Below are positions 35,850 to 42,886 of a DNA stretch of 64,000 nucleotides, piece by piece (the first letter of the stretch is position 1; each line of letters starts with the position of its first letter). This stretch comes from Paenibacillus albidus. Lineage in GTDB: Bacteria; Bacillota; Bacilli; Paenibacillales; Paenibacillaceae. The stretch is from the NCBI RefSeq assembly GCF_014644435.1, contig NZ_BMKR01000015.1:94050-158049 (forward strand). Direction: 5' to 3'. A program made the translations under genes and the position numbers. The notes under the pieces were generated by a model. The model was not told where the DNA came from. It was given only the letters and a program-made list of their open reading frames with translations, and did not search any database.

Positions 35850-35925
35850 TCCTGGGTAGGCTAAGGTAAGCGTGCCGCTAAGAGGGCTGTCCCCATAAGC
35901 AGGATCTGAAACTGTCTAAACACAG

Positions 35926-35972
35926 CAGAGCAGCGATTCTCCGGTTATTGGAGAATTGCTGCTCTGTTTTTT
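35926..35972 (+). terminator. Terminator of the acetyltransferase gene
   Basis: A 17-bp stem (35926-35942 with 35950-35966) with a 7-nt loop, then six T. Its arm shares GCAGCGATTCTCC with a hairpin at 54816-54859. Confidence 0.9.
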
Positions 35973-36004
35973 GATTATTCGCGGCTTGGTTTTATGAGCA
36001 AGCT

Positions 36005-36448
36005 GCCGCGCCAGGCGCTCCACGAGAGGCATTTTTGCCTCTCCTTTCGCCCATTCCCGCGCCAGGCGCTCCAGGAGAGGCATTTTTGCCTCTCTTTTCG
36101 CCCATTCCCGCGCCAGGCGCTCCAGGAGAGGCATTTTTGCCTCTCTTTTCGCCCATTCCCGCGCCAGGCGCTCCAGGAGAGGCATTTTCTGCCTCTCCTT
36201 TGGCCCATTCCCGCGCCAGGCGCCCCAGGAGAGGCATTTTTGCCTCTCTTTTCGCCCATTGCCGCGCCGGGTGCTCCACGAGAGGCATTTTTGCCTCTCT
36301 TTTCGCCCATTGCCGCGCCGGGCGCTCCACGAGAGGCATTTTTGCCTCTCTTTTCGCCCATTCCCGCGCCAGGCGCTCCACGAGACCATTGCCGCGCCAG
36401 GCGCCCCAGGAGAGGCATTTTTGCCTCTCTTTTCGCCCATTGCCACGC
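36005..36448. repeat. Second 51-bp minisatellite, two hairpins per unit
   Basis: Eight copies of the hairpin GAGAGGCATTTTTGCCTCTC alternate with nine copies of a GC-rich palindrome GCGCC-A-GGCGC, spaced 51 bp apart. One unit has lost 23 bp and with it the AT-loop hairpin. Where bases change, the stem is usually spared (loop TTTT to TTTTC). The array is open in several frames as 17-residue peptide repeats but has no ribosome site and is disrupted by frame-changing lengths, so it is not called coding. It fills the gap between the acetyltransferase terminator and the flavodoxin operon end. Confidence 0.9.
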
Positions 36449-36449
36449 A

Positions 36450-36497
36450 AACGGGTGCCCTAAACAGCCATTTTTCATGGCTTTTGGGACACCCGTT
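36450..36497. repeat. Long nested hairpin at the array end
   Basis: AACGGGTG-c-CCC ... GGG-a-CACCCGTT encloses GCCAT / ATGGC. The last 51-bp unit runs straight into it. There is no T run on either strand, so it is not a typical terminator. Confidence 0.65.
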
Positions 36498-36540
36498 CTT
36501 AATTGCAGCCTCGTGCCGCCAGTCTTCGTACCACTCACCA

Positions 36541-37320
36541 TTACATCAGCCCATAGCCACGATAGGCGTCTTCGCCTATATCGCTTCTGCGGTTACTGCA
36601 TCTTGGGGAACGGCTTGCCTCTTCTTCCTCCTCCACAAATACCGACAGCAGCTGCACATAATCCAATGATTCCTTCAGAGTGAAGGCAGCACCGTCGAAG
36701 CAGTGCTTGCGCCCGTCCAGCAATGAGTAGATCTCCACAGTCTCAGGCGGCTCACCATAAGCCTGCTGGCAAAAGACATTCGCCATATGCAAGTATCCCG
36801 TGATCACTTCTTCATTCCCGCTGACCATAAACTTCTGCATCTTCAGACTGCGGCCGCTGACGCCCGATCTCCAGGCCAGCTGAAAGATAATCGACAGTTC
36901 AAGCTTAAGCTGAGGTACAGGCACAAACCACTGTTCATACAGCATAACAGGGATATCCTGCAAATGATTGACCGAAGCAATACGCATCAATTCATCGGAG
37001 ACCGCTGTCTTCACATCCCAATAATGCAGGAGTGAGGGAAAAGCATCGCCCTGCGGGGGCCATCGCCGCTCCAGAAGAAACTGGATTGGTGTCTCCCTGC
37101 GCACCTCCGGCAGCAGACTGTAGAAATCGTTTAGTGTATGTCCTATGGCATATTGTGTCTGCTGTCTCCAGCGGGGGAGACCCGGCGCGGCTTGGCCGGA
37201 GTCTGAATACCCTGCTCCGCTGAGCATGAGATGCTCCATGCGATAATCCAAAAGACGGCTGGACTGCGCCCCTGACGTCCTTTCTGAACCAGCGGTCCGG
37301 TTGCCTGCTGACCTATCCAT
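36541..37320 (-). CDS. Conserved-looking hypothetical protein coupled to flavodoxin
   Basis: 259 residues from the ATG at 37320, two bases after the flavodoxin stop; there is no clear ribosome site, so translation is probably coupled. I do not recognise the family with confidence. The pattern YAIGHTLNDFYSLLPEVRRETPI followed by a C-terminal MANVFCQQAYGEPPETVEIY recalls the flanks of PD-(D/E)XK (RecB/Cas4-type) nuclease domains, but the catalytic Asp and E-x-K cannot be found. Being in a Fur-controlled operon suggests an iron-starvation role; that is inference. Confidence 0.6.
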   Translation of the reverse strand: MDRSAGNRTAGSERTSGAQSSRLLDYRMEHLMLSGAGYSDSGQAAPGLPRWRQQTQYAIGHTLNDFYSLLPEVRRETPIQFLLERRWPPQGDAFPSLLHYWDVKTAVSDELMRIASVNHLQDIPVMLYEQWFVPVPQLKLELSIIFQLAWRSGVSGRSLKMQKFMVSGNEEVITGYLHMANVFCQQAYGEPPETVEIYSLLDGRKHCFDGAAFTLKESLDYVQLLSVFVEEEEEASRSPRCSNRRSDIGEDAYRGYGLM

Positions 37321-37322
37321 AC

Positions 37323-37775
37323 CTAGGACACCGCCGCACAGGATTCGATGAATTGACGTCCGAACTGACGGCAAGCGTCCTTCTCGGAAGCACTGGGGCC
37401 GTATTCGATCTTCAAGCTCTCTTGCAGGATCTCCGCACCGCATTCCTTCAGCTTCTTTTCGATCAGATCCACAGCACCGCAATAAATATCATAACCCGTA
37501 TCACCGCTCCCGAATGCTGCAGATTTATAACCGCTCAGATCCAGCTCCTCCATCTCTTCATAGAAATCGAGGAACTCATCCGGCAGTTCTCCGTCTCCCC
37601 AAGTGTAGGCCCCCAGAAGAACGGCTTCATACTGCTTTATCTCAACCGCATTGCAGTCGGTGACTGATTTCAAAACAGCCTCCCCGCCCGCCTGGCGTAT
37701 CCCTTCAACAATCAGCTCAGCAATCTCTTCCGTATTTCCAGTCAAGCTGGCGTACGCTACCAATACTTTTGCCAT
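37323..37775 (-). CDS. Flavodoxin, Fur-controlled
   Basis: 150 residues from the ATG at 37775 (GGGAGG 10 nt upstream). FMN phosphate loop SLTGNTEE, then LLGAYTWGDGELPDEF and FGSGDTGYDIYCGAVD. It is a small electron carrier that replaces ferredoxin when iron is scarce. A perfect Fur box overlaps its promoter (37830-37859), in line with that role. The next gene starts 2 bp after its stop. Confidence 0.94.
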   Translation of the reverse strand: MAKVLVAYASLTGNTEEIAELIVEGIRQAGGEAVLKSVTDCNAVEIKQYEAVLLGAYTWGDGELPDEFLDFYEEMEELDLSGYKSAAFGSGDTGYDIYCGAVDLIEKKLKECGAEILQESLKIEYGPSASEKDACRQFGRQFIESCAAVS

Positions 37776-37829
37776 GCCTTTTGTGCCTCCCAACAAAACG
37801 TAATTTAACTCCATAGTATTTCTGCTTTC

Positions 37830-37859
37830 ATTCTATTTGATAATGATTATCAATGTCAA
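37830..37859 (-). promoter_or_regulatory. SigA promoter with embedded Fur box
   Basis: On the minus strand TTGACA, 18 bp, TAGAAT. Between the two lies TGATAAT-G-ATTATCA at 37838-37852, an exact match to the Bacillus 7-1-7 Fur site. Iron-loaded Fur bound there would block RNA polymerase. Confidence 0.9.
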
Positions 37860-37891
37860 TAAAAAGTGTTTTTCAATCCCATTAAACGCAC

Positions 37892-37935
37892 AAAAAACAG
37901 CCGTTCGAAAGCATTTTCATGCCCCGAACTGACTG
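37892..37935 (-). terminator. Terminator of the YwqG-like gene
   Basis: Minus strand CAG-x-GTTCG pairs with CGAAC-x-CTG around a smaller inner hairpin; six T follow. It lies 35 bp after the stop of the 37970-38902 gene. Confidence 0.7.
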
Positions 37936-37969
37936 CTTTCTTATAACTCGCCCTTGTTTCGTGCCGATG

Positions 37970-38902
37970 TCAGCTTGTGGCTAAATTAACATACGTCCGG
38001 CTGAAATCAAGCTGCTCCAAATCTGCTTTGTCGATAAAAAATTCCAAGTATCCTGCATCCCACCAGCACATACCTACCTCATCCAGGGAAGAAACCGAGA
38101 ACAGGAGGTGCCAATTGGCGGCAGCGGCCTTATGCTTGTCTTGATTCTGCTTATACTCCGTAAGTTGGGGAAGAGCCTTGGTTAGGAGCCGCTGCGCATA
38201 ATCGGCACTTCCTCTTTCCTCCGCTGCACGGGCCTCTTCGCGGATCTTCTCAGGAGTTTTGTAATGTCCAAACAGAATATCCTGCAGTCCGTTCCGGCAC
38301 AAATAAGCATCCAGCGGAGTATTGCCTGCCCAGCTTTGATACTGGCCCCATAAGGTATCTGAGGCCGGCTCCAGAGCTTCATAGGCCTCCGGGTAATCAT
38401 TCAGCAGCAGGTCCGCAGCCTGCTCAGGCAAAGTCCATACTGGCTTAAAGGTAATTTTATAGCTTTTGAAGTCCCTGTCCTCAGCGCCAATCTCCTCCCG
38501 CCCTTCCGGTGGAGAGGTTCGTATCAGTTCATTCATATTCCCGTTGTAATAATAAATGCGGTGGTCAATATCATAAGCAGGCTCATCCAGGCCGAGAAAA
38601 AAATACAACATCCCTTCACGCGGCAAAAGCTCAACCGGCGATAGCGGAAGCTCACCCAGATTAATCTGGGCGAGAAAAGTCCAATATTCCCCGTCCGGGT
38701 CCAGCGGCCATGAAAAGGAAGGCGGCAGGTCCGGGCATCCGGCAATCCGGCTGTTTCCGGTCCGTACGTAATCTTCTTCACCGGCCAGTTCATAGACGAG
38801 CGACGTTTCAGCCAGTGCCTTCAGCAGATCCCCCGCTTGTCCTTCAAGCCCTTGTTTCCGAATAAATTCGCTCAAACTATCCTGTAATGATAACGGCAGC
38901 AT
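37970..38902 (-). CDS. DUF1963 (YwqG-like) protein
   Basis: 310 residues, no signal peptide. Family features: GCPDLPPSFSWPLDPDGEYWTFLAQINLGEL near residue 55, GMLYFFLGLDEPAY, and LLFSVSSLDEVGMCWWDAGYLEFFI toward the end. YwqG homologues are often encoded near polymorphic toxin genes, but none is seen here and the function is unknown. GGGGAGG lies 10 nt before the ATG. Confidence 0.85.
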   Translation of the reverse strand: MLPLSLQDSLSEFIRKQGLEGQAGDLLKALAETSLVYELAGEEDYVRTGNSRIAGCPDLPPSFSWPLDPDGEYWTFLAQINLGELPLSPVELLPREGMLYFFLGLDEPAYDIDHRIYYYNGNMNELIRTSPPEGREEIGAEDRDFKSYKITFKPVWTLPEQAADLLLNDYPEAYEALEPASDTLWGQYQSWAGNTPLDAYLCRNGLQDILFGHYKTPEKIREEARAAEERGSADYAQRLLTKALPQLTEYKQNQDKHKAAAANWHLLFSVSSLDEVGMCWWDAGYLEFFIDKADLEQLDFSRTYVNLATS

Positions 38903-39016
38903 TCAAGTTGTTCCTCCCCGGTGATTTTGGCAATATAGAATAATATACCAAATCCCGGCAGGTCAAGCCAGAAACCACACAATTATACCGCTGTTACACA
39001 AACCACCGTACGTTAA

Positions 39017-39385
39017 TTATACATATCCGCCTTCAAGCAGCGTGATACTATGGCCTTCCGGATCACGGAAATTCATTTCTTTGCCGCCGTATTCCATCGT
39101 CACCGGGGGCTGGCAGTCCAGTCCCCTTGCTTGTAATTCCAAGTAAGTTTCATCAAGATTATTACAGGAGAACACAAGATTGACGGCTCCCGTAGTGAGC
39201 TTATCCCATTTGTTCTCGTTCCAGATGATGATGCCGGTCTGATCGCGGCCAAAGCCGATTTTGGCCCCATCGTAATCTCCATAACCCTCAAAAGCTAAAG
39301 GAATCCCCAGCACCTCTGTGTAAAATTTCGCAAGTGCCGTCGTATCTTTAGTGTACAGGTTAATGCCTTCAAAGGATGTAATCAT
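39017..39385 (-). CDS. VOC (glyoxalase/bleomycin-resistance) family protein
   Basis: 122 residues from the ATG preceded by AAGGGG at 7 nt. It is one vicinal-oxygen-chelate unit pair: INLYTKDTTALAKFYTEVLGIPL at the start and MNFRDPEGHSITLLEGG at the end, the latter supplying a metal-ligand Glu in many members. Substrate unknown. It lies 100 bp downstream of an AraC regulator gene on the same strand and may be linked to it. Confidence 0.88.
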   Translation of the reverse strand: MITSFEGINLYTKDTTALAKFYTEVLGIPLAFEGYGDYDGAKIGFGRDQTGIIIWNENKWDKLTTGAVNLVFSCNNLDETYLELQARGLDCQPPVTMEYGGKEMNFRDPEGHSITLLEGGYV

Positions 39386-39488
39386 CGTCAAACCCCTTTC
39401 ATTTACCATTCATCATTAGTGGCGGACGGTGCCGCTCTATACTATTCTACAGAGTCCAAACGCCAACGTATTGTAAAAAAACGACATC

Positions 39489-40364
39489 CTAACGTCCAGC
39501 GGCGGCCAAAGCTGCCAAGGGGGATCGCCCGGCATATTTTTTGAACGTATTGTTAAAATGGGCCTGATCGCTGAAACCGTAAGCATGCACAAGCTCCTGC
39601 AGCTTCAGCTCCTGCCGGGGCATTTGGTAGAGCGACTGCCAGACATGCTGGAAACGGACCAGATCTGCAGCTTTCTTGGGACTCAGACCGACAGTTTCGC
39701 GGAACAGCCGTTCCAGCTGGCGCTGGCTGAGGCTAGTGCCGACCCCCAATTCCCGGGCCGTCACCACTCCTTTGGCTTGTATTATGGCATACACCGCATT
39801 CATTACGTTATCATTTGTCCTGACACTTGACGTTATTCTGCGCAGCAGATAAGCTTCGGCGGCAGCAACCCGCTCCCTGAAGGAACCGTGCCGGATCAGC
39901 AGACCGCCCAGTTCTCTTGTGAAGTTATTGAAATATTGGTCCACTTCCACCCGCATGTTAAGGCTCTCCCTCATATGCTCATCGGCAAAATAAAAGACCG
40001 CCCAAAAATGAAACCGGATCGCAAACCTTGTTATCCCCGCTTTTTCCTGATTCATGGGCACTTCAAAAGGGGCATCATTGATCCCATGAAAAAATGTGCT
40101 TGCCCGGCCTTCTTCATCGATATCCATGATAATATCCATGCATGTATCGGGAATAATAACTTCTGCCGGCGGAGGCCAAGGGGCCGAATGAGGCAAGCCC
40201 GCTGAAACACTTCTCGGCGCTCCTCTGTTCTGCGCTACATCTTCCGGCGCCACCGTCCCCCAGAAGCAGCGAATATATGGCCGTAACGCCTTGCAGGGCT
40301 GGAATTCCTGGGCATGGGCGGGATTGGCGGTGATAGGGTGGTACAAATCTGTAAGATTAATCAT
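39489..40364 (-). CDS. AraC-family transcriptional regulator
   Basis: 291 residues. The N-terminal half is a ligand-binding region of the kind seen in AraC proteins with FRPYIRCFWG-like openings (here ALRPYIRCFWG). The C-terminal 100 residues form the double HTH: ARELGVGTSLSQRQLERLFRETVGLSPK and VHAYGFSDQAHFNNTFKKYAG. AAAGGAAG lies 3 nt before the ATG. Target unknown; the VOC gene just downstream is a candidate. Confidence 0.9.
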   Translation of the reverse strand: MINLTDLYHPITANPAHAQEFQPCKALRPYIRCFWGTVAPEDVAQNRGAPRSVSAGLPHSAPWPPPAEVIIPDTCMDIIMDIDEEGRASTFFHGINDAPFEVPMNQEKAGITRFAIRFHFWAVFYFADEHMRESLNMRVEVDQYFNNFTRELGGLLIRHGSFRERVAAAEAYLLRRITSSVRTNDNVMNAVYAIIQAKGVVTARELGVGTSLSQRQLERLFRETVGLSPKKAADLVRFQHVWQSLYQMPRQELKLQELVHAYGFSDQAHFNNTFKKYAGRSPLAALAAAGR

Positions 40365-40486
40365 AAGCTTCCTTTCCGAACCCCGGTACCTCGGGAGAAT
40401 GCCTGTTCGCAGTGATTCCTAATCCGATCATAATACAAATGGAACGGCCAGCGCCACAAAAACTCACCGTTTTGCAGGCATTTTGT

Positions 40487-40515
40487 TTGTTCCTAGGAGT
40501 TGATTGTTGTACAAT
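40487..40515 (+). promoter_or_regulatory. SigA promoter of the methyltransferase / pseudouridine synthase pair
   Basis: TTGTTC, 17 bp, TACAAT, about 36 bp before the ATG at 40551. Confidence 0.5.
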
Positions 40516-40550
40516 AAAAGCTAAATGAATTTTTGAAGGATGGATCACAC

Positions 40551-41414
40551 ATGTATATCGCAAGTGAATGGAAGGACTATGAAGTTATCGACACCGGCGG
40601 CGGTGAGAAGCTGGAGCGTTGGGGCGACATTCTCCTGCGCCGCCCGGACCCGCAGATCATTTGGCCGCTCGCCAAAGAGACCCCGCAGTGGCGTGAAGTG
40701 CACGGACATTATCACCGTAGTTCAGCTGGCGGCGGTCAATGGGAAATGAAGAAAAGCATTCCGGACAACTGGAGCATCAGCTACGGCAAGCTGAAGTTCC
40801 ATCTTCGTCCAACGAATTTCAAACATACGGGTTTGTTTCCGGAGCAAGCGGCTAACTGGAGCTGGATGATGGACAAGATTGCTTCCGCCGGACGGCCCAT
40901 TCAAGTTCTGAATCTGTTCGCTTACACAGGTGGCGCCACCGTCGCCGCCGCCAGTGCCGGAGCCTCGGTCGTCCATGTGGATGCGGCCAAAGGTATGGTC
41001 CAATGGGCCAAGGAAAATGTGCAGCTCTCGGGTCTTACCGAGCGTCCTGTACGTTTCATCACCGATGATGTCTTCAAATTTGTGCAGCGCGAACAACGCC
41101 GCGGCAGCAAATATGATGCCATCATCATGGACCCCCCATCTTATGGCAGAGGTCCTGGCGGCGAAATGTGGAAGCTCGAATCAAGCCTTTATCCTTTCCT
41201 GGAGAGCTGTATGCAGATTATGAGCGACAGTCCGCTGTTCATGCTCATTAATTCCTACACCACAGGCATCTCGCCTACCGTGCTGCGCAATATGCTGTCC
41301 ATGACGATGGGCAAACGTTATGGCGGCAAGCTGACCTCCGGTGAAATCGGCCTGCCGATTACCGCTTCCGGGATGAATCTGCCATGCGGCATTCTGGGAC
41401 GCTGGGAGGCGTAA
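40551..41414 (+). CDS. Class I SAM-dependent RNA methyltransferase (RlmI/RlmK-like)
   Basis: 287 residues from the ATG at 40551. SAM-binding motif VLNLFAYTGGATVAAASAG with acidic motif VHVDAAKGM, and catalytic motif IIMDPPSYGRGP as in the RlmI/RlmK and RsmC-type enzymes. Likely methylates ribosomal RNA, though the site is unknown; no N-terminal PUA domain is visible. AAGGAT stands 9 nt before the ATG. It is followed 4 bp later by a pseudouridine synthase gene, so the pair is probably an RNA-modification operon. Confidence 0.9.
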   Translation: MYIASEWKDYEVIDTGGGEKLERWGDILLRRPDPQIIWPLAKETPQWREVHGHYHRSSAGGGQWEMKKSIPDNWSISYGKLKFHLRPTNFKHTGLFPEQAANWSWMMDKIASAGRPIQVLNLFAYTGGATVAAASAGASVVHVDAAKGMVQWAKENVQLSGLTERPVRFITDDVFKFVQREQRRGSKYDAIIMDPPSYGRGPGGEMWKLESSLYPFLESCMQIMSDSPLFMLINSYTTGISPTVLRNMLSMTMGKRYGGKLTSGEIGLPITASGMNLPCGILGRWEA

Positions 41415-41418
41415 GCTT

Positions 41419-42162
41419 TTGACACATCATTTACCGGGGAAGTCCGAAAGAACGGGCAGCGCTTCTTCCATTGAAATTCTTTACGAGGACAACCATCTGC
41501 TGGGGGTCGTCAAGCCGGTTAATATCCCCGTGCAGGAGGATGCCACCGGCGATCTCGACCTGCTGAGTCTGCTAAAAGAAGATGTGAAGGTACGCTTCAA
41601 CAAGCCCGGCAATGTATATATGGGTCTGGTCCACCGGCTGGACCGCCCTGTCGGGGGGGCCATGGTTTTTGCCAAAACCTCCAAAGCCGCTTCACGGCTC
41701 TCGGAGAGCGTTCGCAGTCACAGCTTTAACAAGGTCTATCTGACGGTGGTCCACGGGAAGCCGCCGGCCTCACATGGCCGTCTTGTGGATACGCTGCTCA
41801 AGGATGCCAAGAGCAATACCGTGACCGTAGTCCGTAAAGGTACCCCCGGCGGCAAGGAAGCCATTCTGGACTACAGCGTGCTCGGTACGGCAGAGGGCTT
41901 CAGCCTGCTGAAGATCGATCTGCTCACCGGCCGCTCGCATCAGATCCGGGTGCAGCTCAGCTCCATCGGCTGTCCCTTGTACGGCGATCAGAAATATGGT
42001 GCTGCGGTGAACAGACCGGGTCAACAGATTGCGCTCTGGTCCGCCGTGGTTGGTTTTCCCCACCCTGTTACCAAGAACGCTGTAGAACTTCTCTCGCTGC
42101 CGCCGCAGACCCATCCATGGAGCTTGTGGCCGCAGCCATTGCAAAAGCAGGCCGTCCTTTAA
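41419..42162 (+). CDS. RluA-family pseudouridine synthase
   Basis: 247 residues. The catalytic Asp lies in the RluA motif LVHRLDRPVGG, followed by LLTGRSHQIRVQLS and GDQKYG. It turns uridine to pseudouridine in rRNA or tRNA; no S4 domain is present. The start is a TTG just after the methyltransferase stop, with GGGAGG upstream. The stop codon lies within the terminator hairpin at 42144-42178. Confidence 0.92.
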   Translation: MTHHLPGKSERTGSASSIEILYEDNHLLGVVKPVNIPVQEDATGDLDLLSLLKEDVKVRFNKPGNVYMGLVHRLDRPVGGAMVFAKTSKAASRLSESVRSHSFNKVYLTVVHGKPPASHGRLVDTLLKDAKSNTVTVVRKGTPGGKEAILDYSVLGTAEGFSLLKIDLLTGRSHQIRVQLSSIGCPLYGDQKYGAAVNRPGQQIALWSAVVGFPHPVTKNAVELLSLPPQTHPWSLWPQPLQKQAVL

Positions 42163-42178
42163 GGACGGCCTGCTTTTT
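42144..42178 (+). terminator. Terminator overlapping the pseudouridine synthase stop codon
   Basis: AAAAGCAGGCCGTCCTT pairs with AAGGACGGCCTGCTTTT around the TAA stop; T run follows. Confidence 0.9.
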
Positions 42179-42234
42179 GGAGTAAGTACGGCTATGTGAT
42201 TCCCGAACGGGTGTGGCTGCCGGGTTGATTCAAA

Positions 42235-42678
42235 CTAAGGTGTCGAGCCTTCGGGGGCCCTTGTTGAAGTTGGCGTAACGGCCATCTTCCCCATTAAATA
42301 CAGAAGCAGCTGCTGGTTATGGGAAGAGATGGGGTCCAGGGCTTCGGCAAAAAAATCACTGCGGATCTGAAGTCCGCGGGCTGTCTCCTGTTTGCCTACT
42401 TCGGTGATGCTCACCCAGACAATTCTGCGGTCCGAAGCATCTCTTTCCCGGCAGATCAATCCGTGTTTCTCCATCCGGTCAAGCAGCATTGTAACGGCTG
42501 CCGGACTGGTTGCCAGATGCGGGGCCAGATCGGAAGGCTTCATGGCATCACGTTCCTGCAGCAGTTCCAAGACGGTCAGTTGGGCATCCGTTAATGTTGG
42601 AGCAAGCTTGCTGTCCATATGCAGCTTATAGTCCTTCAATATTTTATGCCAGATCTTACTGAATTCAGAAGAGTGCAC
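42235..42678 (-). CDS. MarR-family transcriptional regulator
   Basis: About 147 residues from a GTG at 42678 (GGAAGG 7 nt upstream); a longer upstream reading frame is hydrophobic and unlike MarR N termini. Winged-helix core LTDAQLTVLELLQERDAMKPSDLAPHLATSPAAVTMLLDRMEKHGLI with the wing CRERDASDRRIVWVSIT. Effector and target are unknown; the neighbours are housekeeping genes. Confidence 0.88.
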   Translation of the reverse strand: MHSSEFSKIWHKILKDYKLHMDSKLAPTLTDAQLTVLELLQERDAMKPSDLAPHLATSPAAVTMLLDRMEKHGLICRERDASDRRIVWVSITEVGKQETARGLQIRSDFFAEALDPISSHNQQLLLYLMGKMAVTPTSTRAPEGSTP

Positions 42679-42819
42679 ACGTATTCCTTCCTTCCCTAAG
42701 CTTCTTTCCGCTATACCTAACTTGTTCGCGAAAGAAATTCCATTTCCTGCAAAAGGAAAAAATAAAATCATTTCAAGCACGCTTTATATCGGTTGTATAT
42801 CGTTTCTGAAGGCCTCACT

Positions 42820-42872
42820 TAAAAGAAGGCGCCTTTGGTCTGCTCTTATTATGAGACAGGCCTCAGCGCCTT
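42820..42872 (-). terminator. Terminator of parC
   Basis: Stem AAGGCGC / GCGCCTT with a long, partly paired loop; TTCTTTTA follows on the minus strand. Moderately strong. Confidence 0.55.
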
Positions 42873-42886
42873 TTAGTTGCCTGTAC

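Noticed and set aside
35975..36683. Several long overlapping open frames on both strands over the second minisatellite
   Set aside because: GC-rich 51-bp repeats stay open in many frames at once; none has a ribosome site and a unit with a 23-bp loss shifts the frame.
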